Positions 37,476 through 46,553 are shown, numbered from the stretch's first letter. The stretch is 64,000 bases of DNA from Flavobacterium sp. 90 (GCF_004339525.1 NZ_SMGE01000001.1:3224001-3288000), one strand, 5' to 3'. Translations and numbers: made by a program. The notes: a model not told the origin generated them from the sequence alone.

Positions 37476-38612
37476 ATGCCGGAGATTATTATTAACTCAT
37501 TTTCAGTTGCAATCTGCTTCCTAATAGGGATGCTGGCAATTTTTTATTTGCCATTTAATAAAAGAGGAAATTTCTGGTTTGGCATTTTTTTAGTATCACT
37601 TGGTTTTGCATTGTTGAGTAAAATAATCTGGCAAGAAGGATTGGATACAAAATTCCCGTACATTATTCCGGTTTCTGAATTATCTCGATTTGTTGTTGCA
37701 CCAAGTTTTTATTTAAGCATTTGGTATTATACACATTTGAGTAAAATAAGCCTTGGAAAAAAAGTGTTGCATTTTATACCAACTTTAGTTTTTATTCTTT
37801 TGATATCTGTACCTTATTTTCTTTCGCTGGGAAATACTTCTGATTTAATTGGTGAACGCGCCAGTCGTATTGTGGGAGGTTTAATGCGTATTGTATTGCC
37901 GGTTCAACTAATTGCTTATTGGATTTTGTCTTATCAATTATTAAAAAGACATAGAAAAGGTATATTGTTATTTTCATCTCAGAAAAAAGAAAGGGATTTA
38001 AAATGGCTGCAGAGCATATTGATATGGATGCTTTTTATAATAGTTCTGTTTCTGATCATGAAAATAAAAGAAAGCAGCTTCCTTAATTCGGTTAGTACCT
38101 ATTTTTACTTAGTACTTACCCTATTTATGGTTTATAATCTTTTAAGACAAAAAGAAGTTTTTTTAAATGATAAAAATGAAAACGCGACGCTTGAAAATAT
38201 TATATATCCCAATATTAGGTTTCAAACCGAAAAACCTGCGTCTCGACTTAATGAAGAAGAATTATTAAAATACAAGTCAATTTTGAACAATCTACTAGAA
38301 AATGATGAGGTGTTTACAGATTCTGAGATTAATTTGGCTTCACTTGCGGGTAAAGTCGGAATTTCGATGAATGATGTGTCTTTCATGATAAATAATAGTT
38401 ATAATATGAATTTCTATGCTTTAATCAATAATTACAGAATTGAAAAAGTGAAAGAGATGTTGACAAAAAAGCAATACAATCATTTAACAATTCTTGGTAT
38501 TGCTTATGAGGCTGGATTTACATCAAAGTCAACTTTTAATAATATTTTTAAGAAAACAACAGGACTTACGCCTAGTGAGTATATGAAAAAAAATAACCCA
38601 AAAGAGGTCTGA
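37476..38612 (+). CDS. Membrane-anchored AraC-type regulator
   Basis: A 378-residue protein with about seven hydrophobic helices in residues 5-225 and an AraC-type DNA-binding domain at residues 270-375 (LTILGIAYEAGFTSKSTFNN and TTGLTPSEYMKK). The layout is common in Flavobacteriaceae one-component regulators. TACATTTG at 37442, 34 bp before the start, is a minus-7 candidate. Its partner gene follows 68 bp downstream. Confidence 0.88.
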   Translation: MPEIIINSFSVAICFLIGMLAIFYLPFNKRGNFWFGIFLVSLGFALLSKIIWQEGLDTKFPYIIPVSELSRFVVAPSFYLSIWYYTHLSKISLGKKVLHFIPTLVFILLISVPYFLSLGNTSDLIGERASRIVGGLMRIVLPVQLIAYWILSYQLLKRHRKGILLFSSQKKERDLKWLQSILIWMLFIIVLFLIMKIKESSFLNSVSTYFYLVLTLFMVYNLLRQKEVFLNDKNENATLENIIYPNIRFQTEKPASRLNEEELLKYKSILNNLLENDEVFTDSEINLASLAGKVGISMNDVSFMINNSYNMNFYALINNYRIEKVKEMLTKKQYNHLTILGIAYEAGFTSKSTFNNIFKKTTGLTPSEYMKKNNPKEV

Positions 38613-38680
38613 ATGGGTACATCAGGACGACTCAAGCCTTAAGAAGATGTTTTTTTGCTGAGAATTTAAACAGCAAGATT

Positions 38681-39742
38681 ATGTATTCAACATCTTTAAA
38701 AACCAAAATTTGGTTAGGTTTATGCTTTGGTTTGGTTGTAGGTGCAACCTTTTTACGATTATCCACTAAGTATTTTTCTCCTTGGATTCCGCCTCCTTTT
38801 CTCCTTGGAATATCAATTTTATTTTTGATTGCAGCATTGATTTTGCCCTTCGTGTGGCATTCGATGGAAAAAGAAAAAGGGATTAATGGCAGCGATCTAA
38901 AAACAAGATTAGAGCATCGGATTATTTATGCGATGTCTCTGGATTTGATAATGTTTGGTTTTCATAAAATTGAAGGACTGCAAATGATTGTCCCGTTAGG
39001 TATACTCGACACGCCATTTAGTAGTTTATCCGGAGAAACTCTAGTGTGGGCATTCTTTAAATATTCGTATCCTTTCACCGTTTTTATAGCTTTATTGCAA
39101 ATTTTGACCGCAGTACTTTTACTTTTTTCAAGAACTAGACTTTTTGGATTAATGCTGGCAGTTCCTATGTTAGTTTTTATAACGTGTCTTGATATTTTTT
39201 ATCAAATGCCATTGGGACCATTATCACATGGTATAATATTATTGTTAGGAGTATTTTATTTTTTATCTCAGGATTCAAAAAGGTTAATCGGTTTTATTTT
39301 TCAGCCTTTACAGGGAAGTAAAAGTATAAATATCCCAAATTATTATAAAAACATATACAGAATATCATTATTTATCTGGCCGCTTTTTTTTCATTTTATT
39401 TATAATTATCCAGACAAACATCCGCAGCTAACCGGGAAATATCAAGTCCAAAATTTAAAAATTGACAATGTTGCCCTAAAAGCAAAGAGTCCAAAAGATA
39501 GTGTGTTGACAACTGTTTATATGGATCTTGAAGATGAAATAGCATTTGATTTTAATGATTGGAGATACAGATATATTGGAACCTATTTTCTTAACGAAAA
39601 AAATGATTCTATTACGATTCGTTGGCGATATCCATCTGATAAATTAGATAATTTTAAAGGTAAATTGATAAGAACAAATAATCAAATGTTTTTGAAAGGG
39701 AAAATGAATGGCGAGATGCTCGAAATGCAATTAAAAAAATAA
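38681..39742 (+). CDS. Hypothetical multi-pass membrane protein
   Basis: A 353-residue protein with about seven hydrophobic helices in the first 230 residues and a soluble C-terminal domain (residues 240-353, LTGKYQVQNLKIDN). The membrane part resembles DoxX/thiol-oxidoreductase-like bundles only loosely. It is likely the regulated partner of the preceding membrane-bound AraC regulator, by position. Confidence 0.6.
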   Translation: MYSTSLKTKIWLGLCFGLVVGATFLRLSTKYFSPWIPPPFLLGISILFLIAALILPFVWHSMEKEKGINGSDLKTRLEHRIIYAMSLDLIMFGFHKIEGLQMIVPLGILDTPFSSLSGETLVWAFFKYSYPFTVFIALLQILTAVLLLFSRTRLFGLMLAVPMLVFITCLDIFYQMPLGPLSHGIILLLGVFYFLSQDSKRLIGFIFQPLQGSKSINIPNYYKNIYRISLFIWPLFFHFIYNYPDKHPQLTGKYQVQNLKIDNVALKAKSPKDSVLTTVYMDLEDEIAFDFNDWRYRYIGTYFLNEKNDSITIRWRYPSDKLDNFKGKLIRTNNQMFLKGKMNGEMLEMQLKK

Positions 39743-39790
39743 TTGTTTTTTGGCGAAAGGCATTCAGTAAATTTGAAACTTAAGTGAATA

Positions 39791-39829
39791 AAAAAATGCG
39801 CAAAGTCAGAAACATTTGCGCATTTTTTT
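39791..39829. terminator. Bidirectional terminator
   Basis: Stem AAATGCGCAAA with TTTGCGCATTT, with A-run and T-run on the two sides. It separates the convergent genes ending at 39742 and 39854. Confidence 0.88.
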
Positions 39830-39853
39830 ATAAGAATGATTTAGAAAACAATA

Positions 39854-40273
39854 TTATTTGTCTTTTAATAATTTTTCTAAAAATTCGACTTTATCTTTTT
39901 CAGCTTGTAGTAAACGTTCGTAAAGTTTTTTGTTTTCTTCAATTGATTCAAGTAATTTATCTAAAGGATTGAATGTACAATTGTAATTAGTCCCAGCATT
40001 AACAATACCATTAATAGTGTTGTCACTAAAGTTGTTGAAATAATTAATCATTCCTTCTTCCGAAAAGTTTTTAATTGCTTCTACAGTCACACCAAGCGCT
40101 TTTGCTACAGCGATAAGTTTTTCTTCATCAATAGTTTCGCTATTTTCTATAGCCGAAATCGCCTGTTGATTAGTTCCTAAAGCTTGTGCCAAAGCTTCTT
40201 GTTTCATGTCTTTCAGTTCACGAATACGGCTAATTTTTCGCCCTATATGATTTGGTTTTGTAGATGTGCTCAT
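39854..40273 (-). CDS. XRE-family HTH regulator with C-terminal coiled coil
   Basis: A 139-residue protein. The HTH (residues 10-70) reads LAQALGTNQQAISAIENSET, the classic Cro/C1 helix-turn-helix. The C-terminus (residues 100-139, KLLESIEENKKLYERLLQAE) is a short coiled coil. It resembles the antitoxin/regulator-type XRE proteins of Bacteroidota. No adjacent toxin was recognised. Confidence 0.85.
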   Translation of the reverse strand: MSTSTKPNHIGRKISRIRELKDMKQEALAQALGTNQQAISAIENSETIDEEKLIAVAKALGVTVEAIKNFSEEGMINYFNNFSDNTINGIVNAGTNYNCTFNPLDKLLESIEENKKLYERLLQAEKDKVEFLEKLLKDK

Positions 40274-40392
40274 AATTCAAAGATACTTAAAATTCGTTGA
40301 AATTTCTAGGGGTTGATAAAACACATTTGATATCTGTAGAATACATCTTTACGTGTTGTTTTAAAAAACTAAATCCCAATTGAAATATTTCT

Positions 40393-40545
40393 AAAGGGAT
40401 TTGTGATGATTATTGCGATAGTAAATTAAAAACAGAAACTTATAAGAGGAAGTTTGAGAAACATTTTCAGCATAAATTAGAATATGAGAATTTGTCAAAA
40501 GAGCTAGAAGATGAAATTCTGATTTATTTGATTAGAAAAGGATAG
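40393..40545 (+). pseudogene. 5'-truncated copy of the 79-aa gene
   Basis: These 153 bp match the last 153 bp of the gene at 37028-37267 (37115-37267) without indels and with only about nine differences. Both share the stop codon. The first 29 codons are missing and no start codon exists at the junction. It is a decayed or partial duplication. Confidence 0.88.
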
Positions 40546-40572
40546 AAAAATAGATAGCAGTTGTTGAAAAAA

Positions 40573-41430
40573 TTAAAGAATGGGATTCCTCATTGATGTC
40601 TTCCCAAAGGAAGCCTTCCCTGTCTTATGACAAAAATTTTCACGATAATTCATGTTTTCGAATTGTACCCAACTTCTGTAGGCTCCATCGCTAAATGGGC
40701 GTTTAGGATTAAATGGGATTCTTTGGCCTGTTCTAATGCAAAAACCGAATGTAAAGCTTTCTTCCTCTCTTTCGGGTCTTATTGTGTTTTCTGAACCTAA
40801 CTCTAAATCATCAGGAAAGTCAGCAATTTTTTTTATTAACTTATTTTGTTTGTAATTAACAAAGCGATTGTAAAAGTTGTCTGTAGTATCGTGTAGAATT
40901 TCTGACTTTATATAGTTTTTACCAAGTAATGTGCTTAATAGTTTTTTCTCATAAAGAGGTCGCTTTATAAAAACTGCCTCATTATCATTTGCGATTTCCA
41001 AGCTAGTTAGCCAAGCCTCTTGATCTGTTGTCGTTGTAAAGCTACTCAAGAGATTTGACTCAGAGTAAACACCAAACTCTATATTGTTTTTAAAAGAGTA
41101 GTCATAAAGATTAATTGATGTAATTACTCCTTTTATTTCGTTGCCATAATATTTTGCATGCAGTTTTGGAGCGTAGATAATTGAAACATTTAAGAATTTC
41201 TTGAAGTAATCAAAGTCATTTTTGCTTAAGCTTCTGCTTACATCTTCTTCGTTTTTGCCAAAAACAATTAGAAGATGAACTTTAGGATTATTTGCATGCT
41301 TGTCAAATAATTTCTTAAAATAATCATCTAGTTTTATATAAGGAGAAACAATAAGAAGCATGTTTTTTGCTTCCCAAATGATATCATAAACGACCTTTTC
41401 AAGGTCATTTCCTGTTATGAATTTTGCCAT
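40573..41430 (-). CDS. PLD-like nuclease-family protein with C-terminal Cys-rich module
   Basis: A 285-residue protein. Residues 15-150 have the phospholipase-D-like layout (MLLIVSPYIKLDDYFKKLFD, then LHAKYYGNE and TSINLYDYSFKNN) with an HxK half-site. The C-terminal 60 residues hold CIRTGQRIPFNPKRPF and FCHKTGK, a probable zinc-binding pair (C..C..C..H). It is a likely DNA- or RNA-processing protein. Only one HxK motif is seen, so a dimer is probable. It stands near the edge of the integrated element. Confidence 0.7.
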   Translation of the reverse strand: MAKFITGNDLEKVVYDIIWEAKNMLLIVSPYIKLDDYFKKLFDKHANNPKVHLLIVFGKNEEDVSRSLSKNDFDYFKKFLNVSIIYAPKLHAKYYGNEIKGVITSINLYDYSFKNNIEFGVYSESNLLSSFTTTTDQEAWLTSLEIANDNEAVFIKRPLYEKKLLSTLLGKNYIKSEILHDTTDNFYNRFVNYKQNKLIKKIADFPDDLELGSENTIRPEREEESFTFGFCIRTGQRIPFNPKRPFSDGAYRSWVQFENMNYRENFCHKTGKASFGKTSMRNPIL

Positions 41431-41698
41431 TTAGTCCTTTATCTTTAAATATTACTACCGTTTCAAAAGCCTACAGTTACTATGTCTTAAGTATTATATA
41501 GCAGATTTTATGACTTTGCTTTTGAGAGGTTTAATATGTATTAGTATTTTGTTAATGCTAATATAGTACTAATTTTATTACAGAAGAAAATATTTTTGAA
41601 ACAGCAATTTGCAGATATGTTTTTTTTATTTTAGATAAAGCTTTAAAGACAATTGTTCTTGCTTAATGGTTTTAATTTTTTTTAAGTAATATTCTATA

Positions 41699-41956
41699 TT
41701 ATTTCTCCTCTTCCAAACCGTCAACGGCCGAAATCTGATCAAGAATATTAGTTTGGTTTGGCGAAATATAATTTTTTACTTCAGGTGGAGTTTCTTTCTT
41801 AAAAAGAAGATCTAATGCATGATAAAGTCTTAGTAAAACATCTTTATCTTCTTTTTCAATTTCTAAAGCAGTATTAAAATTAAAAACATAGTTATTCGAA
41901 TTTCGTACTTCTACTTTTATCGTTTTTGATGTGATTTTAAATTTAACTATATCCAT
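41699..41956 (-). CDS. Small hypothetical protein (85 aa)
   Basis: An 85-residue protein (MDIVKFKITSKTIKVEVRNS) with beta-strand start and acidic C-terminus. No family was recognised. ATG start, no overlap. Confidence 0.55.
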   Translation of the reverse strand: MDIVKFKITSKTIKVEVRNSNNYVFNFNTALEIEKEDKDVLLRLYHALDLLFKKETPPEVKNYISPNQTNILDQISAVDGLEEEK

Positions 41957-42108
41957 ATTTATAACGTATTAATTTTTTTGCTTTTTTTAATATGAAAATT
42001 ACAAGATGTCTCTAAGAAGTATTAAAGATATTTAATTATTTGGAGTTACAACTTAATTAGTTAAAGTTCTTTACTGTAATTTTATAGACAATGAGTGGTC
42101 ATTCTCAA

Positions 42109-42150
42109 TAAAAAACCCCTAATCAATTGATGATTAGGGGTTTGTTTTTT
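42109..42150. terminator. Bidirectional terminator beside tRNA-Met fragment
   Basis: Stem ACCCCTAATCA with TGATTAGGGGT, with A-run on the left and T-run on the right. It immediately follows the 3' end of the tRNA fragment, as expected for a former tRNA transcription unit. Confidence 0.85.
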
Positions 42151-42151
42151 G

Positions 42152-42192
42152 TAGCGAGGACGGGAGTTGAACCCGTGACCTCAGGGTTATGA
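42152..42192 (-). pseudogene. 3' fragment of a tRNA-Met gene (attachment-site remnant)
   Basis: On the minus strand this is the 3' half of a tRNA. It has CAT followed by AACCCTGA (the 3' side of the anticodon arm), the T arm CGGGTTCAACTCCCG, and the acceptor end CCTCGCTA. The 5' half is absent. Sequence to the right of 42192 does not continue the tRNA. Such a fragment is the usual left scar of an element that integrates at the 3' end of a tRNA. Confidence 0.8.
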
Positions 42193-42350
42193 ATTTGAAA
42201 GGGAACCCTAACCCTCACTAAATTCTTAGGTTTACAATGTCTTGTTTATTTAAAAAAAACACAAATCGTGTTCGTTTGAGTGTTCTTGATTATAATGAAA
42301 TTTTTGATTGTCAATTAAAGGTCTAAATTTTGATCCAAGTTCAATTCAAA

Positions 42351-43187
42351 TTATTTTACAGATTCTTTATAAACAAGCAAAATATCATATTTGTGGCTTG
42401 TTTTTTCTTCTCCCCAACTACCCTTAGTCCACATGTAAATTGTAAAATAATCTTTTGTTACGTCTTGTATTGCTAATTGTACTCCTTGATATGGCGAAAT
42501 GGTTATGCTTGGTGGGTTTGAAAAATCTGGTAATTTATTTCCACTAATGGTTTTTAAATTTTTAAAATAGACAGTGTCTAATCCTTTTTGAGATTCTTGA
42601 TAATAAATATCTGTAACTAAATAAACCTGATTTAAAAAATCTATTTTCTTAATTTCTTCTACATCTTTTTTAATATTTACAACATCTTTTTCTGCATTAT
42701 TAACGTTGTCAATTTGGGATTGTAGTTGCTTTTCTGAATTATAAAGTTCTTTGTTTAGGCTTAAGAATTGATTATATAGTTGATAAAATCTATCATTCGT
42801 TTTTTCATTGTTTTCTAATATTGATTTATTTGATTCTTTGATTCGCTCATTTTCAAAAGCAATTTTAAATAATTCGTTTTGAGTAGATTCAATTTTTCTA
42901 GTTATTTCTTTTTTAGATGCTTCTAAAGTATCTTTTGTTTTTTCTGATATTTCATGTGTAACTTTTTCTACAATTTCATTGTAAGAACTGTAACCTAAAA
43001 ATGTAAAAACTCCAATTAAAACAGAAAATACAGCAACATAGAATTGCAATTGGTATTTCAATTCTAAGTATTCAGTAGTTTCTTTGTTTAGTTTGATGTT
43101 TTTCTTGAATAAAATAATATTCCAAATTAGAAAAATTATAAAAGCAAGGAGTAAAGTGAAAACTAGAATTAAAAAAATCTTATTCAT
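42351..43187 (-). CDS. Membrane protein with long coiled coil (278 aa)
   Basis: Residues 1-75 hold two transmembrane helices; residues 75-185 form a long coiled coil rich in Glu/Lys/Asn (ISEKTKDTLEASKKEITRKI). The C-terminal 90 residues are beta-rich. No family was recognised. It lies inside the element boundary, next to the repressor, and could be an exclusion-type or cargo protein; I cannot say. Confidence 0.6.
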   Translation of the reverse strand: MNKIFLILVFTLLLAFIIFLIWNIILFKKNIKLNKETTEYLELKYQLQFYVAVFSVLIGVFTFLGYSSYNEIVEKVTHEISEKTKDTLEASKKEITRKIESTQNELFKIAFENERIKESNKSILENNEKTNDRFYQLYNQFLSLNKELYNSEKQLQSQIDNVNNAEKDVVNIKKDVEEIKKIDFLNQVYLVTDIYYQESQKGLDTVYFKNLKTISGNKLPDFSNPPSITISPYQGVQLAIQDVTKDYFTIYMWTKGSWGEEKTSHKYDILLVYKESVK

Positions 43188-43470
43188 ATTTTTTCGTTAA
43201 GTGATATTTAAGCTAGTAGCTCTGTTCGGGTCTTTGCATATACTTTGAGGTCTAAATTACATGGTGTGGGAGTGTCAGTAAAATTACCTTCAGATATATG
43301 AATTTTGTGTGTATCTTTTTTCTTTTGAAAGTTTAAGCTTTTGGTATGGTCAATTTATTTTCGGTGATGGCGAGTTTTTTGAAAATCGAAAAGATTTTTA
43401 GTTTATTGAGGTTAATAAAAACTACTTTTTTGTGATTATTAAACTTTTATTCCAAACCACCTGCAAATTG

Positions 43471-43884
43471 CTAGGCGATATGACTTCTATCTGAGTTTCC
43501 GGTTGTATTATTTTCTAAGTTTTTAATTTTTTCTTTATAAAGAATGATCATTTCTTGCAATTGTTCTTTACTATCTTTTAATAGCTGATTTTGCTCTTCT
43601 AATAATTTTACTTTTTCTGAAATAACATTACTATTTTCCGTTGGAACATCACTTTTAAGAACACTATCGTTTAAAACAAAATACTTTTCGTATTCGCTTC
43701 CTTTTAGAAAGTAATAAGGACTTTTCTTTACTGCTTCACATAATTCAATCAAAAAACTAATGGTAACATCCTTTGTTTTGAATCTGCTATTCAAACTTTG
43801 AGGAGTTATTTGGAGATTTTTAGATAAATCAACTAATTGAATGTCAAGAAGTTGTAATTTTTCCTTTAAAAAATTACCGGTCAT
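43471..43884 (-). CDS. XRE-like repressor of the integrated element
   Basis: A 137-residue protein. Its HTH reads LVDLSKNLQITPQSLNSRFK (residues 18-37), followed by DVTISFLIELCEAVKKSPYY. The C-terminal half is a coiled coil (EKVKLLEEQNQLLKDSKEQL). It is divergent from the rightward early operon with a 162-bp shared region holding tandem operator-like repeats, the arrangement of a phage lysogeny switch. Confidence 0.8.
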   Translation of the reverse strand: MTGNFLKEKLQLLDIQLVDLSKNLQITPQSLNSRFKTKDVTISFLIELCEAVKKSPYYFLKGSEYEKYFVLNDSVLKSDVPTENSNVISEKVKLLEEQNQLLKDSKEQLQEMIILYKEKIKNLENNTTGNSDRSHIA

Positions 43885-43886
43885 AG

Positions 43887-43922
43887 TAAAGAAATTTGTT
43901 TATTATAAAGAAATATGTTTAT
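43887..43922. promoter_or_regulatory. Tandem operator-like repeats
   Basis: TAAAGAAATTTGTTTAT (43887-43903) and TAAAGAAATATGTTTAT (43906-43922) differ at one position and are spaced 19 bp apart, close to two helical turns. They lie directly upstream of the repressor start. Confidence 0.65.
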
Positions 43923-43958
43923 ATTTACATCGTTAAAACATAACAGATGTATTACAAA

Positions 43959-43971
43959 TGCTCTTAGAGCA
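43959..43971. promoter_or_regulatory. Short palindrome in the repressor / early-gene region
   Basis: TGCTCTTAGAGCA is a perfect palindrome around a 3-nt centre. It could be a second regulatory site; nothing more is shown by the sequence. Confidence 0.35.
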
Positions 43972-44046
43972 CATAACCACGAATATAGTAAAAATCACAT
44001 TGCAAATATTTTTAAATTTTTGTAGGAATCTTAATAGTCAAAAGTA

Positions 44047-44256
44047 ATGCAAAACGAGTGCCAAGTTTTACGGAAATCCATAAGGACAGCTAAAGAAAAT
44101 AGACGATATCGCTTGCATCAAAAATTAAGAAAAGCAGGGGTAAGATTTAGCTCCAATATAAAAACTGTTTTTGTGCCGTACGATGATGATTTACAAAATA
44201 GGGATATTAAAGAATTGCAGAAAATCTATAACTATCAAATACAATTTGAGATATGA
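44047..44256 (+). CDS. Small early protein (69 aa)
   Basis: A basic 69-residue protein (MQNECQVLRKSIRTAKENRR). It is the first rightward gene after the repressor. Its stop overlaps the next start (ATGA). No family was recognised. Confidence 0.65.
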   Translation: MQNECQVLRKSIRTAKENRRYRLHQKLRKAGVRFSSNIKTVFVPYDDDLQNRDIKELQKIYNYQIQFEI

Positions 44257-44510
44257 TTTCTAAAAAGGAAAAAAAACTAATTATTGAAATACTAGGACAT
44301 CAATATACACCTAAAGTGATGCCACATTTAAAAAAGCTAGGCATTAAAAATGAGAAGAATAAAGATTTCTCTGTCGATAGTATTCGTATGATAACAAATG
44401 GTTTTCGTGAAAACGAGACTGTAGAATTAGCAATCATGCAACTAGTAAATAAGACGATTAAAGCTAAAAAAGCTATGGCTCTGAAACGTAAAAAGCTTTC
44501 AAAAAAATAA
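44253..44510 (+). CDS. Small early protein (85 aa)
   Basis: An 85-residue basic protein (MISKKEKKLIIEILGHQYTP) with a lysine-rich C-terminus. Translationally coupled to the preceding gene by a 4-bp overlap. No family was recognised. Confidence 0.65.
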   Translation: MISKKEKKLIIEILGHQYTPKVMPHLKKLGIKNEKNKDFSVDSIRMITNGFRENETVELAIMQLVNKTIKAKKAMALKRKKLSKK

Positions 44511-44516
44511 ACTTCA

Positions 44517-44723
44517 ATGAATCCCAAAGTATTATCAATATTCAACAATGCAAAGATTTTTCTTTCCCCTGAGGAACTGAAAGAACTTGCTGTTTGTATT
44601 GATAATGAATTTGGAAAACCATTACCTAAAAAAGCTAAAAAGAAAACGGTTTTAGAAAACTGGACACTAGAGAGTGTTACCGAAAGACTTTTAGCGACTC
44701 AATTCAATAAAAAGAGAACATAA
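44517..44723 (+). CDS. Small early protein (68 aa)
   Basis: A 68-residue protein (MNPKVLSIFNNAKIFLSPEE) in the same early operon, 6 bp after the previous gene. It is basic at its C-terminus and may bind nucleic acid, which is only a guess. Confidence 0.6.
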   Translation: MNPKVLSIFNNAKIFLSPEELKELAVCIDNEFGKPLPKKAKKKTVLENWTLESVTERLLATQFNKKRT

Positions 44724-44756
44724 AAATACGTCCAGCAAAAGCTGAAAATCCCTAGA

Positions 44757-44783
44757 CGCATTCGGGCGTAAATGCCCGATGCT
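44757..44783. other. Hairpin before the replication-type gene
   Basis: GCATTCGGGC pairs with GCCCGATGC around a short loop. The ATG at 44772 lies inside it, so translation is likelier from the next ATG at 44805. Confidence 0.55.
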
Positions 44784-44804
44784 GAAAGGTTAGAAAAAGT
44801 AATT

Positions 44805-46553
44805 ATGAGTAAACAAAGTTTAGATTCCAAAGTTTTTTCGTTAGCATCTAACCTTTTTGGTTTTGGTAATACAACTGAAAAGAAAACAGAAGAAAATAAC
44901 ATTGCAACAAACATTGCAATTTCCCTGCAACCTGAAAAACGTATAATGGCTATTTATCCTGCAATTAGTTTGGATGCATTTAGTATTACGATGGATAACT
45001 ACCGAAAATATATTTCTGCTTACAACTTCAAAACTATTGCAGAAAATGAGTTAACAGAAAAACATAATGCTTTTGTTAAAAATTTTTTAATCGAAAATAC
45101 ACTAACCGATATACAAAGAGAATTTTCAAAAGTTTTTTTACATAAAAGTAAATTACTTAAACCTAGAGCCTATAACGAGCAAGCAGAGGCTTTTATGAAA
45201 GACCACGGTTTGATTATCGAAAAGAAGAAAATTCAAACAGTAAAATACGCTACAGAATTGGTATTTCAGAATCTTTTGCATTTATATAACTCGCAATTAA
45301 TGAAACGTAATGAACAGTATATGCGATTGAGAGTTACGGCAATTAGACCAATAGAGGAATTTAAAATTAACTCATTTTTAGTAACTGCATTGCAACGCAA
45401 TGGTGTAACTAGTTTAGACCTCTGTAAAAAGACTGTACGCAACCATAGACAACGTTTAGAAGAATGCGGTGTTTTTGTTGATTATCATTTTTCAGGTCAA
45501 AACAGACCTGTTGAAGTACACATAAATAGCGAAATTTTAACTGTTTTAGATCTCAAAACCTCAAAATTAACAACTGCTGAAAATCAACGAGTTACTTCTG
45601 AAATTGAGAATGTTTTACCTGATAACAATGAGAATACAAGAACAGATTTAAATGAATATCAAATGAATGAGAATGTTAAAAACATTTCTCATGATAAGGA
45701 GTTCCCTTCGGTCACGCCTTTTGATTTATTTTTTACAAGAACACGAGCCTGCAATAAAGAAATTTCAACCAGTGGGGGCGCGGAAAATGTTAAAGTTTTA
45801 AATACGTTGTCTGAAAAACTTGAAAATCTGATAATGCATCCGCAAGAATTGGCTGTTAATCTCTCTAATCACGAATATAACAACTATAGACCAATTGATC
45901 TTAGGATTTTGTTTAAAGAAGCTTATTCCGGAACAATGCCAAAAGAAAGTTTCAGAGAACTTATAATTCAAGATTTTTTCAAAAGCATATCTAAAATTTA
46001 TAGAAATAGTACGCCGTTTGCGGGTTCTTGGAAAAAAGCAATCAATTTTTATATGCAAAATAAATTTATAGCCTTTACAGGCGATGCTTTTAATAAACAA
46101 TCCATTGTAGATGATATTCATGAGCTCCGATGGAGGATAGAGTGGGCTAGGAAATGGTTCGTAAAAAATAGTAATGTAAATCCTTTGTTTCCTGCTGATT
46201 ATTTTGATATGACAAGGAAAACTTCTAAAGAAATAGGATTTGAATACACCAAGGTAAAATATAGTGAGCATTTAAAATCTAAAGCAAAATATGAGATTTT
46301 AAAAAAGAAGCGTGAAGCTGATGCAGTTCGCAGAAAAGCGACCATTAATCACGCTAAGAAATTCGAAAATGAAGTAAATCGATTCTTTAAAGACAAAACT
46401 ACACTGCCACAATTGTATGATTATGTAGAGAATAATTTACCATCAGAATTTTTAGAGAAATTACCACAAATGATTTTAGAAAAGTCACTAAAAATGAGCC
46501 GTAAAGTTGCTTTTGATGATGATTTTTTACAATATAATTTATCTGAGTTTTAA
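44805..46553 (+). CDS. Replication-type protein with winged-helix domain
   Basis: The start at 44805 (MSKQSLDSKVFSLASNLFG) is chosen because the earlier ATG at 44772 sits in a hairpin loop. The protein is 582 residues. Residues 190-245 form a winged-helix-like motif (CKKTVRNHRQRLEECGVFVD). The rest is helical and basic; no polymerase or HUH motif is visible. Such large winged-helix proteins at the early end of Bacteroidota phages and plasmids are usually replication initiators, which I infer here. Confidence 0.6.
   Translation: MSKQSLDSKVFSLASNLFGFGNTTEKKTEENNIATNIAISLQPEKRIMAIYPAISLDAFSITMDNYRKYISAYNFKTIAENELTEKHNAFVKNFLIENTLTDIQREFSKVFLHKSKLLKPRAYNEQAEAFMKDHGLIIEKKKIQTVKYATELVFQNLLHLYNSQLMKRNEQYMRLRVTAIRPIEEFKINSFLVTALQRNGVTSLDLCKKTVRNHRQRLEECGVFVDYHFSGQNRPVEVHINSEILTVLDLKTSKLTTAENQRVTSEIENVLPDNNENTRTDLNEYQMNENVKNISHDKEFPSVTPFDLFFTRTRACNKEISTSGGAENVKVLNTLSEKLENLIMHPQELAVNLSNHEYNNYRPIDLRILFKEAYSGTMPKESFRELIIQDFFKSISKIYRNSTPFAGSWKKAINFYMQNKFIAFTGDAFNKQSIVDDIHELRWRIEWARKWFVKNSNVNPLFPADYFDMTRKTSKEIGFEYTKVKYSEHLKSKAKYEILKKKREADAVRRKATINHAKKFENEVNRFFKDKTTLPQLYDYVENNLPSEFLEKLPQMILEKSLKMSRKVAFDDDFLQYNLSEF

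Noticed and set aside
39854..40545. Toxin-antitoxin pair (XRE protein with the neighbouring fragment)
   Set aside because: The neighbour is a truncated gene copy and no toxin family was recognised.
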